This document shows, piece by piece, positions 1-6,134 of a stretch of 7,013 bases of DNA; the first letter of the stretch is position 1, and each line of letters opens with the position of its first letter. The notes under the pieces were generated by a model. The model searched no databases. It saw only the letters and a list, made by a program, of their open reading frames with translations, and was not told the DNA's origin. Position numbers and translations under genes: made by a program. Origin of the DNA: Deltaproteobacteria bacterium (GTDB taxonomy: Bacteria; Desulfobacterota; Desulfuromonadia; Geobacterales; Pseudopelobacteraceae); assembly GCA_016219145.1 (NCBI GenBank), contig JACRCG010000209.1:1-7013 (forward strand). Reading direction: 5' to 3'.

Positions 1-1
1 A

Positions 2-979
2 GCGGATGCGCGTCTGATTATCGTTGATAACGGCAGCAGTCGCGAAACCGAGCTGATGCTGGAGGAGTTTTCCGAACCGCTCGGTGAGGCTGGCCTGTTT
101 ATCAAGTCCGAACGCAATATCGGACTGGTGCCGGCCATAAATATGGGGCTGGCCCGCTCAGACAGCGATTTTGCAGTCATCGTTCGCCCGCATGTGATGG
201 TTTGTGCGGGGTGGCTCAACGCGCTGCTTGGCGACGCCGAAACAGTCAACGCCGGAATAATGTCGCCGATGTTTACCGGTAAAAGCGCTCCGGTTCTTCC
301 TCCGTTGGTTTCGGGCTGTACGTTGATGGAAAGCTGCACGGTCTCGTTTTCGGTCTTGCTGCTGCGTGGCGAGATGCGGATTCTGGCCGGCGGTTTTGAT
401 GAACAGCTGGATGGCGGTGAATGGTGTCTCAGGGAGTACGTGCGGCGGACCGCCGACAAGGGCTACCGGACCTTTATCACCAACCGGACCGTTGTGGCCT
501 GCGGTGAAGAGGCTTCGTTCGGGTCCGCGGTGCGTCGTGCCGAAATGATTAACAGCAGCCGTATCGCATACATCGCCCGTTGGGGGGTTGCGCGTGACTA
601 TGTTGTTTATTTCGGTAAGGAAGCCCAGGCCGGATCATTGAGCGACACAGTGGAAGCGATTCTGGACGGTGCCCGCCAGGGACATCATTTCACCCTGCTG
701 CTGCACAGCCGCCAGAACTCGGATTTCCGGCGCAAGGGGTGGAACGGGCTGCATACCGGTCTCGAACTCTTCGGTTTGTCCATGCTTTTTCCGCAAAGAG
801 ATTTGCAGAAAAGGATGGCAGCTCTTGGAAAGGAGCTGCCGGATATGGTGGCGGTGCGAGGATGCGAAGGGGTGCCCTTCCCCGGAGCAGATAACGCCGT
901 TTCCATCGGTACGCTTATGGAATCGATCTCGGAGCGATCCACCAATAAACAGACTCAAAGCAAGGAGGTGTCGGAATGA
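2..979 (+). CDS. Family 2 glycosyltransferase, 5' end missing, altered metal-binding motif
   Basis: The frame is open from base 2, so the gene starts left of the window; the ATG at 56 is internal because the codons before it encode the nucleotide-binding strand LIIVDNGSS, typical of GT-A family 2 enzymes. Counting from base 2, V8-D9-N10-G11-S12 is that motif. A helix with RNIGLVPAINMGLA follows, then strand FAVIVRPHVMV, where family members usually read N-x-D; here it is R-P-H, with His encoded at 191-193. The later GGFDEQL segment and a Glu at 434-436 in the usual catalytic-base position are kept. The last 150 or so residues match no domain I recognise. The stop overlaps the gmhA start, so it is probably in an LPS-core or surface-glycan operon. 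Donor and acceptor sugars cannot be told. It may be an active enzyme with an unusual metal site or a degenerate one. Confidence 0.85.
   Translation, partial: ADARLIIVDNGSSRETELMLEEFSEPLGEAGLFIKSERNIGLVPAINMGLARSDSDFAVIVRPHVMVCAGWLNALLGDAETVNAGIMSPMFTGKSAPVLPPLVSGCTLMESCTVSFSVLLLRGEMRILAGGFDEQLDGGEWCLREYVRRTADKGYRTFITNRTVVACGEEASFGSAVRRAEMINSSRIAYIARWGVARDYVVYFGKEAQAGSLSDTVEAILDGARQGHHFTLLLHSRQNSDFRRKGWNGLHTGLELFGLSMLFPQRDLQKRMAALGKELPDMVAVRGCEGVPFPGADNAVSIGTLMESISERSTNKQTQSKEVSE
962..970 (+). promoter_or_regulatory. Strong ribosome binding site of gmhA inside the glycosyltransferase end
   Basis: AAGGAGGTG lies five bases before the ATG at 976 and within the last codons of the glycosyltransferase. 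It is close to a perfect Shine-Dalgarno sequence. With the ATGA stop/start overlap it fixes the gmhA start and suggests translational coupling of the two genes. Confidence 0.85.
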
Positions 980-1545
980 TTCCGGAAATCAGTGCCCAGT
1001 TGCAGGCTCATCGCAACCTGGTCGAACGCATCGAACGTGAAATGACACCGGCGATCGCCGAGCTTGCCATCTTGCTGGTTGATACCTTCAGGCGTGGAGG
1101 GAAGCTGCTGGTGATGGGGAATGGAGGTTCGGCGGCTGATTCACAGCATTTTGTTGCCGAAATCGTCGGCCGCTTCAAGATGGAGCGCCGCGGCCTGCCG
1201 GCCATCGCACTGTCCACGGACACATCGATCCTGACCGCCATCGGCAACGACTACGGTTTCGATCTGGTGTTCCGGCGCCAGGTAGAGGCCCTGGCTGTGA
1301 CCGGTGACATGCTGATCGGCATATCGACCAGCGGCAATTCCGCCAACGTGCGGAATGCGCTGGAGCTGGCCCGTGAAAAGGGGTGCCGCACGGCCGGGCT
1401 GCTGGGAAAAGATGGCGGCTGCATCAAGGAACTGTGCGACCTGGCTCTGGTTGTTCCCAGCGAAGACACTCCCCGCATTCAGGAAGGGCACGGAATCATC
1501 ATTCATATCGTCTGCGACCTGCTCGAAAAAGCGATGTTCGCTTAA
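976..1545 (+). CDS. gmhA: Phosphoheptose isomerase GmhA
   Basis: This 189-residue SIS-domain protein should convert cytosolic sedoheptulose 7-phosphate to D-glycero-D-manno-heptose 7-phosphate, the first committed step to ADP-heptose for the LPS inner core. Length matches the family (E. coli 192). The phosphate-binding loop GNGGSAADSQH is at residues 48-58 and the second SIS motif STSGNS at 117-122. The zinc ligands known from E. coli GmhA (H61, E65, Q172, H180) map with a constant offset of three to H58, E62, Q169 and H177, so the active site looks intact. The ATG overlaps the preceding stop and has a near-perfect ribosome binding site; hldE, the next enzyme of the pathway, starts 29 bases downstream. 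A paralogue such as DiaA is less likely given this neighbour and the conserved zinc ligands. Confidence 0.96.
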   Translation: MIPEISAQLQAHRNLVERIEREMTPAIAELAILLVDTFRRGGKLLVMGNGGSAADSQHFVAEIVGRFKMERRGLPAIALSTDTSILTAIGNDYGFDLVFRRQVEALAVTGDMLIGISTSGNSANVRNALELAREKGCRTAGLLGKDGGCIKELCDLALVVPSEDTPRIQEGHGIIIHIVCDLLEKAMFA

Positions 1546-1574
1546 CGGACAGATTTAGCGTTATCGGAGGAATA

Positions 1575-3047
1575 ATGGATCGCAAAGCGGTCGAATCGCT
1601 TTTTTCACATGCTGCCGAAATCCGTTGTCTGGTGGTTGGTGACCTGATGCTGGATGAATACCTGTGGGGCAAGGCCGAGCGCATTTCTCCGGAGGCTCCT
1701 GTGCAGGTCGTCGATGTCCTGCGAGAAGAACTGCGCCTGGGTGGAGCCGGCAACGTGGTGAACAACCTGGTGGCGCTGGGAGCGCAGGTGGCGGTCTGTT
1801 CGGTGATCGGCGATGACCAGAACGGCTGGTCGCTGCTGAAGGAGTTTGGCCGGCGGAATGTTGCCACCGATTCGATATTCCTTGACCCCAGCCGCCGCAC
1901 CAGCCGCAAGACACGGGTGGTTGCGGCCAATCAGCAGATAGTGCGCATAGACCGCGAATCACGCGAGGCGTTGCCGTCCGAGTTTGAAAAGCGGATCTGC
2001 GACTGGGTTGCAGCCCATATCGGTGAATTCAGGGTGGTAGTGCTTTCGGATTACAGTAAGGGGGTGCTGACGCCGGCGGTTATCGCAGCGATTGTTGCAT
2101 TGGCCGCTGAATCCGGTATACCGGTGCTGGTGGATCCGAAGGGGAATGACTATATCCGTTACAGCGGGGCAACCCTGCTGACTCCCAATCGCAAGGAGGC
2201 AGAGGCTGCTTCCGGTGTCGCTATCCGCGATGCAGACTCGCTGGCACAGGCCGCAAATGTGATCATGGAGACAGCCGGACTGCGGCACCTGTTGATAACC
2301 CGCAGTGAAGAGGGGATGTCGCTTTTTACGAAGGGGGATGAGGCGGTGCATATCCCGACTGTCGCACGTGAGGTGTTCGATGTCTCCGGCGCCGGGGACA
2401 CTGTGCTGGCGGCGCTGGCGGTGGGCATGGCATCCGGTTGCGGGATGGTTGAAGCGGCGCGGCTTGCCAACGTTGCTGCCGGAATCGCTGTCGGCAAACT
2501 TGGCACATCGATTGTTACGCCACAGGAAATCATCGAGGTGGTGGCTTTGAGCCACCACGACAGTGATTCGAAAATTAAGAGCCGGGACGTGCTGGCGTTG
2601 CTGATTGCCGCGGAGCAGGCCAAGGGGAGGCAGGTCGTCTTCACCAACGGCTGCTTCGACCTGCTGCATGCCGGACATGTGAAATATCTGCAGAAAGCTC
2701 GCGACCTGGGTGACCTGCTGGTTCTGGGACTCAACAGCGATGCTTCGGTGCGACGTCTTAAAGGGGCAAAACGCCCCCTGATTGGTGAGGACGAACGGGC
2801 CCATATTCTGGCAGCGCTTTACTGCATCGATTATGTCACGATCTTCGATGAGGATACACCGCTTGAGCTGATCAAGGCCCTGAAACCGCAGATACTGGTC
2901 AAGGGCGGAGACTATTCTCTTGATGGTGTGGTGGGCAGGGATATCGTGGAGCAATACGGCGGAAGGGTGGAACTGGTTTCGTTCGTTGACGGAAAATCAA
3001 CATCCAACATAATCGACAAGGTGCTGGAACGTTATTCGATGGAATAA
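1575..3047 (+). CDS. hldE: Bifunctional heptose 7-phosphate kinase / heptose 1-phosphate adenylyltransferase HldE
   Basis: This 490-residue cytosolic enzyme joins two activities. The N-terminal PfkB/ribokinase domain (about 1-325) phosphorylates heptose 7-phosphate at C1; the C-terminal nucleotidyltransferase domain (about 340-490) makes ADP-heptose from heptose 1-phosphate and ATP. Visible motifs are VVGDLMLDEYLWG (20-32), the substrate-side GGAGN loop (56-60), the PfkB signature DVSGAGDT (269-276, catalytic base D275), and TNGCFDLLHAGH (357-368), whose HAGH is the HxGH adenylyltransferase signature. STSNII (475-480) is the usual C-terminal motif. The linker around 323-338 is polar. The frame stays open upstream to 1383 through gmhA, but the ATG at 1575 has GGAGG at 1566-1570 and begins the conserved fold, so it is chosen. 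Size fits E. coli HldE (477). The intermediate phosphatase (gmhB) and the epimerase (hldD) are not in the window. Confidence 0.96.
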   Translation: MDRKAVESLFSHAAEIRCLVVGDLMLDEYLWGKAERISPEAPVQVVDVLREELRLGGAGNVVNNLVALGAQVAVCSVIGDDQNGWSLLKEFGRRNVATDSIFLDPSRRTSRKTRVVAANQQIVRIDRESREALPSEFEKRICDWVAAHIGEFRVVVLSDYSKGVLTPAVIAAIVALAAESGIPVLVDPKGNDYIRYSGATLLTPNRKEAEAASGVAIRDADSLAQAANVIMETAGLRHLLITRSEEGMSLFTKGDEAVHIPTVAREVFDVSGAGDTVLAALAVGMASGCGMVEAARLANVAAGIAVGKLGTSIVTPQEIIEVVALSHHDSDSKIKSRDVLALLIAAEQAKGRQVVFTNGCFDLLHAGHVKYLQKARDLGDLLVLGLNSDASVRRLKGAKRPLIGEDERAHILAALYCIDYVTIFDEDTPLELIKALKPQILVKGGDYSLDGVVGRDIVEQYGGRVELVSFVDGKSTSNIIDKVLERYSME

Positions 3048-3131
3048 CATTGTCTGATTAATCTGGTTTTAGGGACTGTTTTCTGGTATGAGAAGGCATT
3101 CCATGATTATTGATATGCAACGGGAGCGGCC

Positions 3132-3872
3132 ATGGCACATAAAGGCGAACCACGCAGCGAACTCTGGATACTTGGTGTACGGCCCGGTGACGGGCGTGAA
3201 GCTGTTATTACGTCATACCTGGAAGCTGGCGGCTACAGCTGCCGGTTGGAGACGTATGACAATCTTGAACATGGGCGGCCGCTGGGAATCGTGTTGGACA
3301 TATCGCCGTTTTCAGACGATGGCTGGGGACTGCTGCTGAGGATAAAAGGCTCTCCGGCAACCCGCAACATCCCTGTCCTGACGGTGTTTCTGAGTGAGAT
3401 GGGCAAGGTCGGCGGTGTTTTCCCCGTGGCCGGATTCTTCATGCTTCCGATTGATGAACAGCACCTGCTTGAACGATTGGCGGTGTATGGCCTGACCGAG
3501 GAAGCGGAAACCTGGGATCTTCAGGCGCTGGTCGTTTCCAGGACCGGTGAGGAGAAGCTCTCCAAGGCGATAGAGTCAATCGGATTCGAGGTCGTCAAGG
3601 GCTACACCGGCAAGGAGGCTCTGGCGCTAACATCGATCCACCCCAAATACATGGCTTTCTGCAGCCACATGCTGCCGGATATGTCCGCGTTTGAACTGCT
3701 GGAAAAGTTCAGGTTATATCCGTACAGCAGCAACACGCCGATTTTCGTGCTGTTGAAAGACGAGATGAAGCCCGGTGAAAAACTTGCCATGAGCCGCGAA
3801 GTGGCTCACCTGGTAAGCAAAAAGCAGCTCACCTGCGATGAATTCCTGGCCCACCTGCGACGGCGGGATTAG
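3132..3872 (+). CDS. Tandem degenerate receiver-domain protein
   Basis: This 246-residue cytosolic protein has no signal peptide or membrane segment and reads as two response-regulator receiver folds in a row (about 10-118 and 129-243), with no DNA-binding or enzymatic output domain. Receiver 1 has LDISPFSDDGWGLL, which places D56 at the phosphoacceptor position with the conserved Gly eight residues later. It lacks the N-terminal acidic pair, and the conserved Lys is replaced in FMLPID. Receiver 2 has FCSHMLPDMSAFELL, so the acceptor Asp is S178 and the Gly is A186; its Lys (K230) remains and its acidic pair is gone. It therefore probably works by binding partners rather than by ordinary phosphotransfer. 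The start at 3132 has GGGAG five bases upstream. It lies 84 bases after hldE and before a terminator, so it may be the last gene of that transcript. The pathway is unknown. Confidence 0.8.
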   Translation: MAHKGEPRSELWILGVRPGDGREAVITSYLEAGGYSCRLETYDNLEHGRPLGIVLDISPFSDDGWGLLLRIKGSPATRNIPVLTVFLSEMGKVGGVFPVAGFFMLPIDEQHLLERLAVYGLTEEAETWDLQALVVSRTGEEKLSKAIESIGFEVVKGYTGKEALALTSIHPKYMAFCSHMLPDMSAFELLEKFRLYPYSSNTPIFVLLKDEMKPGEKLAMSREVAHLVSKKQLTCDEFLAHLRRRD

Positions 3873-3898
3873 CCCGTAATTTCTTCAACGTTAATAAA

Positions 3899-3935
3899 AA
3901 ACAGCCGCTGTCCCGAGAGGGGGCAGCGGCTGTTT
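3899..3935. terminator. Bidirectional intrinsic terminator between convergent genes
   Basis: A 16-bp stem (3899-3914 with 3920-3935, one T-G wobble) closes a 5-base loop. It has six A before the stem's first C and a T-rich stretch after the stem. On the minus strand the hairpin is followed by a six-T run, a good intrinsic terminator for the SurA-like gene ending at 3958. On the plus strand the tail (TTTCTGTT) is weaker but should still serve the receiver gene ending at 3872. Confidence 0.9.
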
Positions 3936-3957
3936 CTGTTCGTATCCGGCAGGACAG

Positions 3958-4941
3958 TTACAGTAATCCGTTCAGGTCCTTCACTTCCACGCTTGCTTTG
4001 GCACGCAGGTCCTTGGCCCACTGGCTGTAGCGCTCCTCGGACTTCTTGCGGTAGATCGCTTCCTCGATCTCGTTTTTAAGCCCTTCGAACGGTTTCAGTT
4101 TTCCGCTGATACGTTCTTCAAGCTTGATGATGTGGAATCCTACCGGGGTATATACCAACTCGCTGACATCGCCGGGCTTCATGGTCAAAATTGCATTGCC
4201 CAGTTCCGTCTGCATGTCCGCTTTTTTGAATGTACCCAGGTCGCCGCCATCCTTGCGCGCGGCCGGGTCTTCGGAGTAGCTTTTGGCCAGTTCGGCGAAA
4301 TCCTTGCCGCTCTTGGCCTCGGCCAGTACCATCAGCGCAGTGGTCATGGTGCGCTTGATCTCGTCCGCCGGAGCCTTTTCGCTGGTCTTGAAGAAAATAT
4401 GCCTGGCCCGGAAGGTCTCGTCCTCGGTGTATTTCGTGCTGTTGGCGTTATAGTACTCGTGCATTTCGGTGTCGCTGACATGGATCTTGGCGCGAACCTC
4501 CATACTGATCAGTTTCAGTTTTTCAATCTGTTCCTGCAGTTGGCTGCGATACTGGTCAAAGGACAGCCCCTGGTTGGCGAGCGCAGAAACCAGCGCTTCC
4601 TGGCTGGGCATGTTGTTCTGCCGCTTGACGTCCTCAATGGCCTGGCGCACCTCTTCCTCGGATACCTTGATGTTCAGTTCACGGACCTTCTGTTCCACCA
4701 GTTTTTTCTCTACCAGCCGGTCGAGTGCTATGCGCCGGATCTGGCTACGGGTGGCGTTGTCAATCGCCGAGCGCTTTTCAGCCTCGTTGATGACCGGTTG
4801 CGCTTCGCGGTTGACTTCGTACAGCGTGACAACCTCATCATTTACTATTGCCGCTATCGCGTTGATCACGGCGGCCGTGGCATGGCCTGGAGCCAGAAAC
4901 AGCAAGGTTGCCAACAACAGGGGCAGAGTATTCTTTTTCAT
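3958..4941 (-). CDS. SurA-like periplasmic peptidyl-prolyl isomerase/chaperone (PpiC family)
   Basis: The protein has 327 residues and begins with a Sec signal peptide (MKKN, a leucine-rich core to about 17, likely cleavage after ATA at 21-23). A SurA_N-type chaperone region follows (about 24-160), starting INAIAAIVNDEVVTLYEV as in SurA, then one parvulin domain (about 175-275) with RARHIFF (178-184), GGDLGTF (232-238) and GFHIIKL (268-274), and a charged C-terminal helix. E. coli SurA is longer and has two parvulin domains, so this is a one-domain relative; the symbol surA is not assigned. It should act in the periplasm on outer-membrane or secreted proteins. By alignment to Pin1, His at 181 and 270, D225 and M243 are kept, but the pocket Phe134 position is L247. 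The ribosome site is weak (GGATGAG). A terminator lies between it and the upstream foldase gene. Confidence 0.9.
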   Translation of the reverse strand: MKKNTLPLLLATLLFLAPGHATAAVINAIAAIVNDEVVTLYEVNREAQPVINEAEKRSAIDNATRSQIRRIALDRLVEKKLVEQKVRELNIKVSEEEVRQAIEDVKRQNNMPSQEALVSALANQGLSFDQYRSQLQEQIEKLKLISMEVRAKIHVSDTEMHEYYNANSTKYTEDETFRARHIFFKTSEKAPADEIKRTMTTALMVLAEAKSGKDFAELAKSYSEDPAARKDGGDLGTFKKADMQTELGNAILTMKPGDVSELVYTPVGFHIIKLEERISGKLKPFEGLKNEIEEAIYRKKSEERYSQWAKDLRAKASVEVKDLNGLL

Positions 4942-4962
4942 AGTGTCTCATCCGTTCCATTT

Positions 4963-4999
4963 AAAAAAACAGGAGGGTGGACTTTTGATGCCCACCCTC
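4963..4999 (-). terminator. Intrinsic terminator after the foldase lipoprotein gene
   Basis: On the minus strand an 8-bp GC-rich stem (GAGGGTGG at 4992-4999 read in reverse complement, pairing with 4973-4980) with an 11-base loop is followed by CTG and seven T (4963-4969). It sits 29 bases after the stop of the lipoprotein gene at 5029 and ends 21 bases before the next start at 4941. It probably ends or attenuates the lipoprotein transcript. Confidence 0.8.
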
Positions 5000-5028
5000 G
5001 CGGTTATGCTGCCTGTGCGAAAACGAGA

Positions 5029-5955
5029 TTACTTCTTTTCAGGTACGGCGGCCGGTTTGGCTGCCTCGGCCGGCTTGCCGCTCATCTCGTTGAGAACATC
5101 TTCCTTGACGGTCACCTTGGCGGTCTTCTTCAGCTCTTCCTTGATCTTCTGGAACACTTCCTGCTGTCTGGAAGGCATGATTGCTCCCTTGATCTGATCC
5201 TTCACCTCTTCGAGCGGGCGGATGCCTGCCGCGCGTTTGCCGGTCAGCTTGATGATATGGAAGCCGAAGTCAGACTTGACCACATCCGATACCTGGCCTT
5301 CCTTGAGAGCCATTGCTGCCTTTTCGAAAGCCGGCACCATGCTGCCCTTGCCGAACCACCCCAGGTCGCCCCCCTTGGCTGAAGATGAGTCAACAGAGCT
5401 CTTCTTGGCCAGCTCCTCGAAATTACCGCCGGCTTTTATCTGCGCCAGGATATCCTTGGCCTCCTTCTCGGTCTTTACCAGGATATGGCTGGCTTTTATC
5501 TGCTCGCCGGTCTTGAACTTGTCCTTGTTCTGCTCGTAGAATTTCTTCAGGTCTTCGTCAGAAACATTGGATTCGGTTTCGACCTTTTTCTTGAGGTAGG
5601 CTTCGACAATCAGTCGTTTTTTGAGGTCCTGGAGTTTCTCGGCGATTTCGGGTCCCTTATCCAGTCCGTCCTTGGAAGCTTGCTGCAGGATCAGCTCACG
5701 AATAACCATCGTGTCAAGCATCTCCTTGCGCCCCTGAGGGGTGTCGGCCATTGCTTTCAGGTATTCCGGCAGATTCTTGAGTTCGCGCTCGAAGTCACCG
5801 GTGGTGATGGTGCCGCCATTGACTTCGGCCATGACCTTGCCTGTTTTTTTGTCGGCCGAACCGGTTTCGCCGGTAGGTGAGCCGCCTTTGCAGCCAAATA
5901 GTGCAACCGCGCAGAGGGCGGTGGTCAGCAGTTTAACGGTGGTAATGGTTTTCAC
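5029..5955 (-). CDS. PpiC-type peptidyl-prolyl isomerase lipoprotein
   Basis: This 308-residue foldase has a lipoprotein signal: hydrophobic residues 8-20, then L19-F20-G21-C22, so Cys22 is the likely lipidated residue (Phe at -2 is not the commonest choice). A low-complexity Gly/Ser/Lys linker reaches about residue 40. The SurA_N-like helical region runs to about 150. One parvulin domain (153-240) carries ASHILV (155-160), GGDLGWF (195-201), MVPAF (206-210) and GFHIIKL (231-237). By comparison with Pin1 the pocket residues H157, D189, M206, F210 and H233 are all present, so it looks catalytically competent. The tail is Ala/Pro/Lys rich. It should work at the periplasmic face of a membrane, in the manner of PrsA/PpiD-type foldases. 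The start is GTG with a good ribosome site. It is the first of two foldase genes, separated by a terminator. Confidence 0.9.
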   Translation of the reverse strand: MKTITTVKLLTTALCAVALFGCKGGSPTGETGSADKKTGKVMAEVNGGTITTGDFERELKNLPEYLKAMADTPQGRKEMLDTMVIRELILQQASKDGLDKGPEIAEKLQDLKKRLIVEAYLKKKVETESNVSDEDLKKFYEQNKDKFKTGEQIKASHILVKTEKEAKDILAQIKAGGNFEELAKKSSVDSSSAKGGDLGWFGKGSMVPAFEKAAMALKEGQVSDVVKSDFGFHIIKLTGKRAAGIRPLEEVKDQIKGAIMPSRQQEVFQKIKEELKKTAKVTVKEDVLNEMSGKPAEAAKPAAVPEKK

Positions 5956-5961
5956 GTAACG

Positions 5962-5967
5962 CTCCTT
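5962..5967 (-). promoter_or_regulatory. Ribosome binding site fixing a GTG start
   Basis: On the minus strand AAGGAG lies six bases before the GTG at 5955-5953. The GTG is followed directly by the Lys-Thr and hydrophobic residues of a lipoprotein signal, so the start is well supported although it is not ATG. Confidence 0.8.
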
Positions 5968-6002
5968 TTTTACTGCAATTAAGTGTGATCAAAAACTTTA
6001 AA

Positions 6003-6032
6003 AAGCTAGCATATAAAGGGTGGCTGATGCAA
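6003..6032 (-). promoter_or_regulatory. Weak candidate promoter for the foldase genes
   Basis: In the AT-rich gap before the lipoprotein gene, minus-strand TTGCAT (6027-6032) stands 18 bases from TAGCTT (6003-6008), which is preceded by TG at the extended -10 position. Each hexamer matches only three of six consensus bases, so this is a guess. The rest of the gap (5956-6133) holds no gene that I can see. Confidence 0.25.
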
Positions 6033-6083
6033 GATTATTCCGCCCTGCAGCAGTGTGTTCATGTTGTGTAAAAGTGTCTCCCC

Positions 6084-6134
6084 AGTGCCCCGGAAGTCAT
6101 GTCTTGCGTCAGGTTTGAAACACTCCGGGGCGCT
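6084..6134 (-). terminator. Inverted repeat at the pilX stop, possible terminator
   Basis: AGTGCCCCGGA (6084-6094) and TCCGGGGCGCT (6124-6134) pair over 11 positions with one wobble and a 29-base loop. The right arm touches the last base of the pilX stop codon. On the minus strand the repeat is followed after some bases by only four T. The large loop and poor T run make it a doubtful intrinsic terminator; it may instead protect the 3' end of the pilin mRNA. Confidence 0.35.

Noticed and set aside
1383..1574. Upstream extension of the hldE frame into gmhA
   Set aside because: The extra 64 residues are out-of-frame gmhA sequence; the ATG at 1575 has a good ribosome site and begins the conserved kinase fold.
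1959..2954. A 331-codon open frame on the minus strand inside hldE
   Set aside because: It is antisense to well-conserved HldE motifs on the plus strand and its translation shows no domain; GC-rich genes often give such frames.
3088..3339. A small plus-strand open frame at the beginning of the receiver gene
   Set aside because: It overlaps the receiver protein in another frame and shows no recognisable features.
4132..5382. A 416-codon open frame on the plus strand across both foldase genes
   Set aside because: It runs opposite two genes with clear signal peptides and parvulin motifs, crosses the terminator between them, and its translation resembles no protein family.
5431..5503. Repeated GGCTTTTATCTGC and CCAGGATAT words within the lipoprotein gene
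   Set aside because: Both copies encode similar short peptides (QIKA and nearby ILA/ILV) in a Lys-rich protein; they are not a mobile or regulatory repeat.
5983..5990. TGTGATCA resembling half of a CRP/FNR-type operator
   Set aside because: The second half-site at the required spacing is absent.
6028..6043. Sigma-54-like promoter on the minus strand (GG...TTGC)
   Set aside because: The GG and GC elements are nine bases apart instead of the required ten, and the remaining consensus is poor.
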